This document shows positions 1-7,005 of a stretch of DNA of 20,574 bases, piece by piece; the first letter of the stretch is position 1, and each line of letters opens with the position of its first letter. This DNA is from Coriobacteriaceae bacterium (GTDB taxonomy: Bacteria > Actinomycetota > Coriobacteriia > Coriobacteriales > Eggerthellaceae): positions 1 through 20,574 of the forward strand of contig SUUF01000031.1 in NCBI GenBank assembly GCA_015062635.1, in the 5' to 3' direction. Below the pieces are notes generated by a model. That model was not told the DNA's origin and did not search any database. It was given only the letters and a program-made list of their open reading frames with translations. A program made the position numbers and the translations under genes.

Positions 1-30
1 CGCGCGCTGCGCGAGCTCGCCCGCTCCTGA
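1..30 (+). CDS. C-terminal tail of an upstream gene (partial)
   Basis: The first 30 bases read in frame 1 as RALRELARS followed by a TGA stop. The composition (Arg, Leu, Ala, Glu) fits a coding tail in high-GC DNA, and the family A repeat array begins just after the stop. Nine residues are too few to name a family, so only the existence of an upstream frame ending here is proposed. Confidence 0.35.
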   Translation, partial: RALRELARS

Positions 31-33
31 ACG

Positions 34-145
34 CATGGTCCATCGGGGACATACATGTGGCGACCGGGGACATACATGTGGCGACCGGGGACATACATGT
101 GGCGACCGGTGTATGTCCCCGGGCGACCGGGGACACACCTGTGGC
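34..145 (+). repeat. Family A tandem 21-bp repeat array
   Basis: Three exact, head-to-tail 21-bp units lie at 45-65, 66-86 and 87-107, each beginning GGGGACATACATG and ending CGACC. They are followed by an inverted partial unit (108-120, ggtgtatgtcccc) and a degenerate direct unit (129-145). The left flank CATGGTCCAT (34-43) recurs next to the inverted copy near 17473-17482, so it is probably part of the element. No spacers separate the units, so it is not a CRISPR. From 146 to about 335 I see no gene or clear signal. The layout resembles REP/BIME-type dispersed repeats; this is an inference. Confidence 0.85.
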
Positions 146-335
146 ATAACGGAGTGGAACGCACGGGAGTTGTGAGGTGGAAGACGCCTGTGAATTCCGG
201 GCGCGACAGCATGTCGGCAGGGGAAAGCCCCGCGCCGAATCTGCCGGCCGTTCCGCCAACGCCCAGCCCGCGCGAATAGATTACGCGAGGTTGGGGTGCC
301 GCAGCCGGGCTCATCTGCCCGTACGCCCTGTCTTG

Positions 336-344
336 TGCTATCAT
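336..344 (+). promoter_or_regulatory. Extended -10 promoter of the MFS gene
   Basis: TGC followed by TATCAT (339-344) is an extended -10 element ending 9 bases before the ATG at 354. The predicted transcription start (about 351-354) falls at or just before the start codon, and no Shine-Dalgarno is visible. This suggests a leaderless or near-leaderless mRNA. Confidence 0.4.
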
Positions 345-353
345 GCCCCGGCT

Positions 354-1736
354 ATGGGTTTGGGGCTTACACGAAAAGATTTGGTGCAGATGGTGGTGCT
401 GCTGGCAGGGTGCCTGCTGGTGGTGCTGAACTACACGCTGCTTGCGCCGGCGCTGCCGGTGATCATGCACGAGATGGACGTGAACGAGACCACGGTGCAG
501 TGGCTCACCTCCATCTACGCGATGGTCGAGGCCGTCGTCATTCCGCTGAACGCGTTCTTGCTGGGGCGGTTCTCGGTGCGAAAGCTTTTCGCAGGCGGGT
601 TTGTCCTGTTCGCGGCTGCTTCGGCAGCGGCAGCGGTCGCGCCGTCGTTCGGGCTGTTGCTGCTCGCGCGCGTGTGCCAGGCCATGGCCACCGGCGTTGC
701 CATGCCCATGGTGTGGACGCTTGTGCTGCTGATGACCCCGCGCGAGAACCGCGGCACCATCATGGGCTTGGTCGGGCTCGTCATCAGCTTCGCGCCGGCC
801 ATCGGGCCTCCGGCGTCGGGTGCGATCATCGACATCCTGGGGTGGCGCGCGCTGTTCGCCATCGTGTCGGCCATCAGCGTGCTCGTCGTGGTCCTCACGT
901 TGGCGCTGCTGGAAAACCGCGGGGGTTTCGAGCGCACGAGCTTCGACGTTCCCTCCATCCTGCTTTCAACGGCCGGCATGCTCAGCTTGCTCTACGGGCT
1001 TTCAACCTGCACGTCGAGTGAGACGCCGATGCTCTCGTTCCTGCTGATGGCGGTGGGTGTGGTGTTGCTCGCCGTGTTCGTGCGCAGGCAGGGCACGCTC
1101 GAGGTGCCCATGCTGCGCGTCGAGACGCTCGCGACGCGCCGGTTCCGCATCGCCGTCATCGTGTGCTGCCTCATGGAGGCGGCGCTCATCGCCATCGACG
1201 TGCTGCTGCCGCTGTTCCTGCAGAATTCGCTCGGGCAGACACCCACGGCGACCGGCTTGATCATGGCTCCGGCAGCGTTGGCCGGGGCGGTGGCGGGCAT
1301 CGTCGCCGGCCGCATCTTCGACAAGCACGGCGTGCGCGCCATCGCGCTCGTGGGCGCGGCGCTGCTGTTCGCCTCGGCCGTGGCGCTATGCTTCTGCGAG
1401 GCCGATGCGTCGGTGGTGTTCATCGCGGTCATCTACATGGTGGAAACCGTCGGCTGGCAATTCATCTCCACGCCGAGCAACACCTGGGGCATCAATTCGC
1501 TGCCGAATGAGCATATCCAGCACGGAAATGCCCTGCTTTCCACGTTGATGCAGGTAGGAGCCTCGTTTGGCACGGCGGCGCTCGTAAGCCTCACGGCATT
1601 CGGCCCGATGGCGGCACCTGGCGGCAGCGCTGCGGCCATGCAGCTTGCCGGCTACCATGTGGCATTCATCGGCGTGGCCGTGGCGGCGGGCGTCGTGGCG
1701 CTGGTGGTGCTGTTTCACGTGCGCAACAAATCCTGA
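354..1736 (+). CDS. MFS multidrug efflux transporter, DHA2 (EmrB/QacA) type
   Basis: A 460-residue polytopic inner-membrane protein, likely a proton-coupled exporter of hydrophobic or drug-like compounds. The first helix leads into ALPVIMHEMDV, then QWLTSIYAMVEAVVIPL and RFSVRKLF, the pattern at the start of EmrB/QacA-type transporters. Next come LLLARVCQAMATGVAMPM and the motif C-like run SFAPAIGPPASGAIID followed by GWRALF. The second half contains SLGQTPTATGLIMAP and further helices, giving roughly 12-14 membrane segments. The open frame extends upstream to 177, but the family-like sequence begins at M354, so that start is chosen despite the lack of a ribosome site. Its TGA stop (1734-1736) lies inside a family B repeat. 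No regulator gene is adjacent. The substrate is unknown; assignment to the family is firm. Confidence 0.88.
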   Translation: MGLGLTRKDLVQMVVLLAGCLLVVLNYTLLAPALPVIMHEMDVNETTVQWLTSIYAMVEAVVIPLNAFLLGRFSVRKLFAGGFVLFAAASAAAAVAPSFGLLLLARVCQAMATGVAMPMVWTLVLLMTPRENRGTIMGLVGLVISFAPAIGPPASGAIIDILGWRALFAIVSAISVLVVVLTLALLENRGGFERTSFDVPSILLSTAGMLSLLYGLSTCTSSETPMLSFLLMAVGVVLLAVFVRRQGTLEVPMLRVETLATRRFRIAVIVCCLMEAALIAIDVLLPLFLQNSLGQTPTATGLIMAPAALAGAVAGIVAGRIFDKHGVRAIALVGAALLFASAVALCFCEADASVVFIAVIYMVETVGWQFISTPSNTWGINSLPNEHIQHGNALLSTLMQVGASFGTAALVSLTAFGPMAAPGGSAAAMQLAGYHVAFIGVAVAAGVVALVVLFHVRNKS

Positions 1737-1837
1737 CAATCCCCTCCGGTGACTTTGTCAGGTGCATCGGGTCCTATCGACCTGACAAACCCCTCCGGTG
1801 ACTTTGTCAGGTTCCCAGCATCCTATGCACCTGGGAA
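1732..1837 (+). repeat. Family B hairpin repeats (two copies) plus a third hairpin
   Basis: Two near-identical 30-bp units start at 1733 and 1782 (49-bp period). Each is a stem CCTGACAA(A)/(T)TTGTCAGG with the conserved loop core CCCCTCCGGTGAC. Copy two has a 9-bp perfect stem (1781-1789 with 1803-1811). A further hairpin, TTCCCAG/CTGGGAA (1812-1818 with 1831-1837), follows directly. The cluster fills the gap between the convergent MFS gene and the minus-strand FN3-like gene, a classic place for REP-like or bidirectional-terminator elements. There is no strong T-run, so a termination role is uncertain. A third copy lies at 17496-17526. Confidence 0.8.
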
Positions 1838-1865
1838 ACCGGTGGGCGGGTACAGGTGGTCGTTC

Positions 1866-2615
1866 CTAGGAGTTTTTCTCGCCGGCCCACACTACGGAGC
1901 CGTCTTGCACCGTCACGTGGAACGACGAGAACTCGTGGCCGGTCACGACGTTTGCGAAGCTCGATTCGTCCAGCTCGCGCTCGTAGCCGTCCATGTCAAG
2001 CGCGAAATACCGCGTGGCATCGTTCACCCTGAACACATGCGTGCCGTTTGCCTTCTTGCATCCCGTCATATTGGGGTACGCCGCCGTATCGGGGGCGCCG
2101 GGCTTGTAGTGAACCGGGCCGGTAATCACGAGCTTGCCATCGCGTAGCGCGCCCGTGTTGCCCTTGGTCCAAAAGCCATCGAACTGGAAGGTACCGGAGC
2201 CCGTCCACGCATAGCGCTTGCCCACCTTCACCTTCTTGACGGACGACCATTTCATGAAGGACTTCTTGCCCTTGGCGATCTTGTACGCGCGCACCTTCGC
2301 GTAGTAGATCTTGCCCTGCTTCAGCTTCGAGAACGTGCACGCGCGATTCGCCTGGGCCTTCGATTTCACACCCTTGGTGAACGATCGGTTCAGGGCGACC
2401 TTGAACTGGTACCCCTTCGCACCTGCGACCTTGTCGGCCTTCACGACGGCCGTGGCGGCTTGCGGGCTCTTGATGGCGGCGATGCTGGCCTGCTTCGTCG
2501 ATGCCGCTGCGCTTTGCGGGGCCGCTGTCAGGCAGGCTGCTCCCGTGAATGCCGCAACCAGGAAAAAGGCTATCGCAATACCCCATTTGCCGGGGAAAAC
2601 CGTCGTTCGTCCCAT
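1866..2615 (-). CDS. Secreted protein with FN3-like repeat and unknown C-terminal domain
   Basis: A 249-residue protein with a typical Sec signal peptide: basic start MGRTTVFPGKWG, hydrophobic core IAIAFFLVAAFTGAACL, and small residues before about residue 37. Residues ~45-130 form a fibronectin-III-like module of the kind found on Gram-positive surface proteins (KGYQFKVALNRSFTKGVKS, then LKQGKIYYAKVRAYKIAKGK and KWSSVKKVKVG). The last ~120 residues, from YAWTGSGTFQFDG to the end, resemble no family I recognise. The start at 2615 is preceded by AAAGGGA at good spacing; the longer upstream frame lacks signal-peptide character. There is no LPXTG motif or C-terminal anchor, so it is probably released or held non-covalently. 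It lies 94 bases downstream of the Fe-S protein gene on the same strand with no clear terminator between, so co-transcription is possible. Confidence 0.72.
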   Translation of the reverse strand: MGRTTVFPGKWGIAIAFFLVAAFTGAACLTAAPQSAAASTKQASIAAIKSPQAATAVVKADKVAGAKGYQFKVALNRSFTKGVKSKAQANRACTFSKLKQGKIYYAKVRAYKIAKGKKSFMKWSSVKKVKVGKRYAWTGSGTFQFDGFWTKGNTGALRDGKLVITGPVHYKPGAPDTAAYPNMTGCKKANGTHVFRVNDATRYFALDMDGYERELDESSFANVVTGHEFSSFHVTVQDGSVVWAGEKNS

Positions 2616-2709
2616 GCTATCCCTTTCAATCTGTCCCGTTGGATCGTCCGAAGCCGCATGCGGCGGCCGGGTCTTTTCGCTGGGCCGAAGGACGGCCCGT
2701 TTCCGGCGG

Positions 2710-3954
2710 CTATTGTAGCAGGTCGGCGGGTTCCAAATCAAAGATCGTGGAGGCGTCCACCTCGTCGTTCACATGCAGGCAATGCAGTGGGCAGGCGGTT
2801 TCGCACAGGTGACAGCCCACGCAGTCGCTGATGCGGAAGCTCAGCGCGCCGCCCTCTTGGTTGGCCGCCTGCGCCCAGGGGTCGGCCAGCGAATGCCAGG
2901 TGCTCCCATAGGAGTTGCCGATGGGGCGCTCCTCGCACTCGAGGGCGCCGGTGGGGCAGAAACGCGCGCACATGCCGCAGCAGGTGCAAGCGGCCGCGTT
3001 CACCTCGACGCGCGCGAATCCGCGCACGTTGATGGCGCCCGCAGGCTCGGGGTTCATCACGTACAGGTCGTTCAACACGCTTTCGGCGCGGGGCATCGCG
3101 AACTTTAGCATGTTGCCCTTGCCGTCGGTGAGCGTCTGGATGAGTGTGGGCTCGGCTTCCTGCTGCCCCAGGCGGTCGCGCAGCTCGGCGGCCGCGGTCT
3201 CGGCCACGATGGTCTTCGCCTGGCTCGCCATGTCGGAAATCATGCCGCGGCGGGAATAGTCGCGGTTGCCGTACATCATGTTGCCGGCGGTCATCGTCGT
3301 CTGCTGCGACTCGCCGCCACGGGGCTCGCTCGCGCGGCCGCGGCGTTCCTTCTGGCCCTCTTCCTGCGGGCGGGGCTTCTGCTTGCGCAGCACGATCTTG
3401 CACGACGACCCGCAGGCTTCGAGCAGCGTGCGCGCCGTGGCCAGGATATCGGGCATTGCGGCCAACGTCGGGTTCAGGCAGCCATCGTCGCCGCAGCAGG
3501 TGAGCGCGATGGAATCGAAGCCGTTTGCCGCGGCATGCAGCAGCACCGCCTCGTCGACATAGGGCAGGGCGGGCACGACGATGCGCACGTCGGCGCTGCT
3601 GGCCGGCGCGTGCTCGCACGAGAATTCGAGCACCGGCTCGTGGTCGAGCTCGCCGGCGAACAGCTCGTCGGCCGCCGTGTCGACGAATGCGAGCAGGTCG
3701 GCTTCCGAAGGCTGCACCATGTGCAGGGCCTGCGTGGGGCATTCGCTCGCGCAGCTCCCGCACCCGCGGCACAATTCGGGAATCACCGTGATGTGGTTGT
3801 CCTTCACCTGTATGGCGTCTTCGGGACACGTTTCCATGCATGCGCCGCACTGCGCCATACGGTGGCGCACCTCGACGCACCGCCCGGCTTCCACCATCAG
3901 ATGGCGCGCCTCGGCGCCCGCCACCATGCTTGCTATGTTCTGGATGTTCGGCAT
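2710..3954 (-). CDS. 4Fe-4S ferredoxin-type protein with four cluster motifs
   Basis: A 414-residue cytoplasmic protein (no signal peptide or membrane span). The N-terminal pair of motifs is C26-x9-C36-x2-C39-x3-C43-P and C62-x2-C65-x2-C68-x3-C72-P. The C-terminal pair is C323-x2-C326-x2-C329-x3-C333-P and C378-x2-C381-x2-C384-x3-C388-P. Between them lie a Cys-bearing region (FSCEH at ~112-115; TCCGDDGC at ~152-159) with VRIVVPALPYVDEAVLL, loosely like MvhD/FrhD-type hydrogenase delta subunits, and a charged linker (~190-220). The start at 3954 is chosen because the upstream extension is repeat-derived. It is divergent from the dms operon. A role as electron-transfer adaptor or redox sensor for that respiratory chain is inference. 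The displaced first Cys of cluster one is seen in other ferredoxin-like proteins. Confidence 0.8.
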   Translation of the reverse strand: MPNIQNIASMVAGAEARHLMVEAGRCVEVRHRMAQCGACMETCPEDAIQVKDNHITVIPELCRGCGSCASECPTQALHMVQPSEADLLAFVDTAADELFAGELDHEPVLEFSCEHAPASSADVRIVVPALPYVDEAVLLHAAANGFDSIALTCCGDDGCLNPTLAAMPDILATARTLLEACGSSCKIVLRKQKPRPQEEGQKERRGRASEPRGGESQQTTMTAGNMMYGNRDYSRRGMISDMASQAKTIVAETAAAELRDRLGQQEAEPTLIQTLTDGKGNMLKFAMPRAESVLNDLYVMNPEPAGAINVRGFARVEVNAAACTCCGMCARFCPTGALECEERPIGNSYGSTWHSLADPWAQAANQEGGALSFRISDCVGCHLCETACPLHCLHVNDEVDASTIFDLEPADLLQ

Positions 3955-3960
3955 GTCACC

Positions 3961-3966
3961 ATTGTA
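3961..3966 (-). promoter_or_regulatory. -10 element of the Fe-S protein gene
   Basis: Read on the minus strand this is TACAAT, separated from the ATG at 3954 by only GGTGAC. The predicted start of transcription coincides with the start codon, suggesting a leaderless mRNA, although GGTGAC could also serve as a weak ribosome site on a longer transcript. There is no consensus -35; the expected place (about 3984-3989) runs into direct repeats, which suggests activator dependence. Confidence 0.35.
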
Positions 3967-3976
3967 TGCGTACGAT

Positions 3977-4069
3977 GTTACGAATGCTACGAGGAAACGT
4001 TGCATCGCGCACGATACATGTTACGAAGGCTACGAGGAAACGTTGCAACGAGGAAACGCTGCATCGCGC
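3977..4069. repeat. Triplicated 16-bp direct repeat upstream of the Fe-S gene
   Basis: ACGAGGAAACGTTGCA occurs at 3989-4004 and 4032-4047, and once more with one change (C for T) at 4048-4063, immediately abutting the second copy. Larger units starting GTTACGAA (3977 and 4020) and ending ATCGCGC enclose them. The block lies just upstream of the minus-strand -10 element, where an activator would bind. Iterated sites of this type usually bind a transcription factor cooperatively; the factor is unknown. Confidence 0.7.
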
Positions 4070-4071
4070 GC

Positions 4072-4089
4072 AACATACCCGGGTATGTT
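4072..4089. promoter_or_regulatory. 18-bp perfect palindrome, candidate operator
   Basis: AACATACCCGGGTATGTT is an exact 18-bp palindrome with no loop. It lies 3 bp beyond the direct-repeat block and about 120 bp upstream of the Fe-S gene start, in the divergent intergenic region. A spacerless perfect dyad of this length is typical of a homodimeric regulator site. Which regulator binds is unknown. Confidence 0.55.
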
Positions 4090-4517
4090 TTCCGGCATAG
4101 CGTAAATGGAGCGGGTCGTCTCGGAAACCGCCTTCCGGCACCCGAAAGGCAAAAGGCCTGCTCTTGCGCTGTACACGATATGCGTAAAATGTCCGGCGTC
4201 TGCGAGCTGCGTGCACGGCGCATGCCAATATGCAGATTCCGCATAAGCCCACTACAGCAGCATAAAGTGCGGTCATTTGTTAGGCATGTCTAAAAACATC
4301 GCGCGCTATTTAATCCCGCACAAGCAATATTCCCAACATAGAATAAAGAATCGGACAACAGCGGGAATTTGACCTACTTAAATCGCGTGCAATCTAAATG
4401 CAATCGGCGTAGAACGGTAAAAGCCGTTCTCGCATAGGAGTGTGGGAAGTGGCAATGAGACAGGATCGCCGGGCGTGCGAGGGCGCCGTCTGGCCGAGGG
4501 AGACGAAAGGGGCTTAT
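4090..4517 (+). promoter_or_regulatory. AT-rich regulatory region upstream of dmsA
   Basis: There is no credible gene here. Base composition drops sharply toward AT between about 4260 and 4430. A candidate promoter is TTGACC (4369-4374) with a weak -10 TCTAAA (4393-4398, 18-bp spacer). An imperfect dyad TTAGGCATGTCTAA (4280-4293, one mismatched pair) lies about 75 bp upstream of that -35. A 7-bp perfect hairpin AGAACGG/CCGTTCT (4411-4430, loop TAAAAG) would fall in the 5' leader. The dmsA ribosome site GAAAGGGG is at 4505-4512. Confidence 0.45.
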
Positions 4518-6989
4518 ATGTCTGCAAAGGCACCCAGCCTATCGCGCCGCTCGTTTGTGAAGACGACAGGCGCATTGGGCGCGCTGGCTGCAGCGGGCGG
4601 TACGCTCGCGGCATCCGAGCAGCTTTTCGGCGACGTGCCGCCGGCCATGGCCGACGAAGCCGCGCCCGAAGAGAAGATCGCCTGGAGCCAATGCAACGTG
4701 AACTGCGGTGGCAACTGCGTGTTCCAGTGGCATTCGGTCGATGGCAAGGTCCAGTACATGGAGACCGACAACACGGGCGACGACCCGAACTTCCAGGCCC
4801 GCGCCTGCCTGCGCGGCCGCTCCATGCGCAAGTGGCTGAACCATCCCGACCGCCTGCTGTACCCGATGAAGCGTGTCGGCAAGCGCGGCGAGGGCAAGTT
4901 CGAGCAGATCACCTGGGACGAGGCGACCGACATCATCGCCGAGAAGCTGAAGTGGGTCTACGGCGAGTACGGCCCCGAGGCCATCCACATCAACTACGCC
5001 ACCGGCATGTATGCGAGCATGGGCAAGCCGGGCAACCGCCTGCTGGCCCTGTTGGGCGGCTACCTGAACCAGGGCGCCGATTACTCCACGCACATGCTGC
5101 AGGTCGTCATGCCCTACATGTTCGGCTGGGATGGCGAGAAGGGCAACGTCTTCAGCCCCTACGACAACGTGAACGCCTCGTCGTTCACCGAGGCCGAGGC
5201 GCACTCCGACCTCGTCGTGATGTTCGGCAACAGCCCGGCCGAGACCCGCATGGGCGGCATCAACGCCGTGTGGGACTTCAACAACGTGCGCGAGGCCGTC
5301 GAGGGCCGCGGCGGCAAGATCATCCACATCGACTACCGCCTGAACGAGACCGCGTCCGGCACGACCGACGAGTGGATCCCCATCCGCACCGGCACCGACG
5401 CCGCGCTGTGCGCCGCCCTGGTGCATGAGTTCATCGTCGACAAGAAGACCGATGAGGAATTCCTGGCCAAGTACACCGTGGGCTGGGACGAGTCGACGAT
5501 GCCGAAGGCCTTCAAGGGCAAGAACATGTCGTACAAGGCCTATGTGATGGGCGAGGGCTACGACAAGGTCGAGAAGACCCCCGAGTGGGCTGCCGAGATT
5601 ACGCAGATTCCGGCCGACCGCATCCGCGCGCTTGCCGCCGACCTCGAGAACGCCAAGGCACCCTTCGTGGTGCAGGGCTGGGGCCCGCAGCGCCACACCA
5701 ACGGCGAGACGGCCACCCGCGCCATCTGCATGGTTCCCATCGCGCTCGGGCAGTTCGGCCTTCCCGGCACGAACACCGGCCAGCGCGAGGCCGAGCCTCC
5801 CGCCTACCTGGTGGGAAGCATCGCCGGTACCGTGGCAAACCCCTGCACGGCCACCATTCCCGTGTACAACTACCTCAACGGCATCGACCACGGCCATGAG
5901 CTGACGGCTGAAAACGGCGGCATCACCGGTGCCGACAAGCTGCCCTACGACATCAAGTTCCTGTGGAACTACGCGGGCAACTGCCTGACCAACCAGCACG
6001 GCGACATCAACTACACGCACGAGGTGCTCTCCGACGAGAGCAAGTGCGAGTTCATCCTGGTGTGGGACACCGTGATGACCGACTCCGCGAAGTACGCCGA
6101 CCTGCTGCTGCCCGACGCGATGCGCTCCGAGCAGCTGAACATGCAGACCCAGGGCTATTCCGAGTACTACACCGGCGTCACCGTGGGTGGCCCCGCGCAG
6201 GAGCCTCCGGGAGAGTGCCGCTCGAGCTACGACGTGTGCGCCGAGATCGCCGAGAAGATGGGCATTGGCGACAAGTTCACCGAGGGCAAAACGCATGACC
6301 AGTGGGTCGAGGAGCTGTACAAGGCCGGCCAGGCCGCGGCCGTGGAATCGGGTTACAAGGACATGCCCACGTGGGAAGGCATCCTCGAGCAGGGCGTGTA
6401 CAAGGTGAAGTGCGAGCCGTCCATCGGCCTGAAGGCCTTCCGCGACGACCCCGAGGCCAACCCGCTCGGCACGCCTTCCGGCAAGATCGAGGTGTTCTCC
6501 GAGACGCTGCAGAACCTGAACTCCACCTGGGAACTGGGCGATGGCGAGGTCATCTACCCCATCCCGCTGTTCGACCCGGGCTTCGAGGGCTACGGCAGCA
6601 CGACGGCGGAATTCCCGCTGTACTGCTCGGGCTTCCACCACAAGAGCCGCACGCACTCGAGCTTCGGCTTCATCGAGGAGCTCAAGGATGTCGCGCGCCA
6701 GCAGCTGTGGATCAACCCCATCGACGCCGAACCGCGCGGCATCGCCAACGGCGACATGTGCGCGGTGAAGAGCCCGGCCGGCGAGATCCGCATCGAGGCG
6801 AAGGTCACGCCGCGCATCATCCCCGGCACCGTCGCGGTGCCGCAGGGCTCGTGGCATAGCGCCGACATGAGCGGCGATAAGGTCGACCATGGCGCCTGCA
6901 TCAACACGCTGACGACCTACAAGCCCACGCCGCTCGCGAAGGGCAATGGCCCGTCGAACTCCATCGTCGTCCAGGTAACCAAGGCATAG
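4518..6989 (+). CDS. dmsA: DmsA-like molybdopterin oxidoreductase, Tat-exported
   Basis: An 823-residue catalytic subunit of a DMSO-reductase-type complex that reduces S- or N-oxides outside the membrane. The Tat signal is SRRSFVK (9-15) plus a hydrophobic stretch, with likely cleavage after PPAMA (~45). The [4Fe-4S] site is C59-x3-C63-x3-C67 and C97. DYST with Ser190 matches the molybdenum-ligand serine of E. coli DmsA. Further DmsA-like blocks are FGNSPAETRMGG, DEWIPIRTGTDAAL, QGWGPQRHTNGETATRAI, NYAGNCLTNQH and SAKYADLLLPD, plus a C-terminal guanine-dinucleotide-binding domain (GFHHKSRTHSSFG; GSWHSADM). Length is normal. The start at 4518 has GAAAGGGG 5 bases upstream and gives the Tat motif its normal place. 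It is first in the operon, 16 bases before dmsB. The true substrate (DMSO, methionine sulfoxide, TMAO or another) cannot be told from sequence. Confidence 0.93.
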   Translation: MSAKAPSLSRRSFVKTTGALGALAAAGGTLAASEQLFGDVPPAMADEAAPEEKIAWSQCNVNCGGNCVFQWHSVDGKVQYMETDNTGDDPNFQARACLRGRSMRKWLNHPDRLLYPMKRVGKRGEGKFEQITWDEATDIIAEKLKWVYGEYGPEAIHINYATGMYASMGKPGNRLLALLGGYLNQGADYSTHMLQVVMPYMFGWDGEKGNVFSPYDNVNASSFTEAEAHSDLVVMFGNSPAETRMGGINAVWDFNNVREAVEGRGGKIIHIDYRLNETASGTTDEWIPIRTGTDAALCAALVHEFIVDKKTDEEFLAKYTVGWDESTMPKAFKGKNMSYKAYVMGEGYDKVEKTPEWAAEITQIPADRIRALAADLENAKAPFVVQGWGPQRHTNGETATRAICMVPIALGQFGLPGTNTGQREAEPPAYLVGSIAGTVANPCTATIPVYNYLNGIDHGHELTAENGGITGADKLPYDIKFLWNYAGNCLTNQHGDINYTHEVLSDESKCEFILVWDTVMTDSAKYADLLLPDAMRSEQLNMQTQGYSEYYTGVTVGGPAQEPPGECRSSYDVCAEIAEKMGIGDKFTEGKTHDQWVEELYKAGQAAAVESGYKDMPTWEGILEQGVYKVKCEPSIGLKAFRDDPEANPLGTPSGKIEVFSETLQNLNSTWELGDGEVIYPIPLFDPGFEGYGSTTAEFPLYCSGFHHKSRTHSSFGFIEELKDVARQQLWINPIDAEPRGIANGDMCAVKSPAGEIRIEAKVTPRIIPGTVAVPQGSWHSADMSGDKVDHGACINTLTTYKPTPLAKGNGPSNSIVVQVTKA

Positions 6990-7005
6990 GGAAGGGGGTT
7001 GAACG

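Noticed and set aside
34..145. Possible CRISPR array
   Set aside because: Direct repeats are contiguous with no unique spacers, and no cas genes are present.
55..279. Plus-strand open frame with repeated WRPGTYM peptides
   Set aside because: The peptide repeat is simply the translation of the 21-bp DNA repeat (a multiple of three). It has no ribosome site or family, and the downstream part has no protein-like character.
3956..4276. 106-codon minus-strand frame with a hydrophobic start (MTALYAAVVGLCGICIL)
   Set aside because: Covers the direct repeats and palindrome, has no convincing ribosome site and has Arg/Cys-rich non-protein-like sequence. I treat the region as regulatory.
4539..6890. 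783-codon open frame antisense to dmsA
   Set aside because: His/Val/Ala-rich shadow of a high-GC gene; dmsA has complete family motifs on the plus strand.
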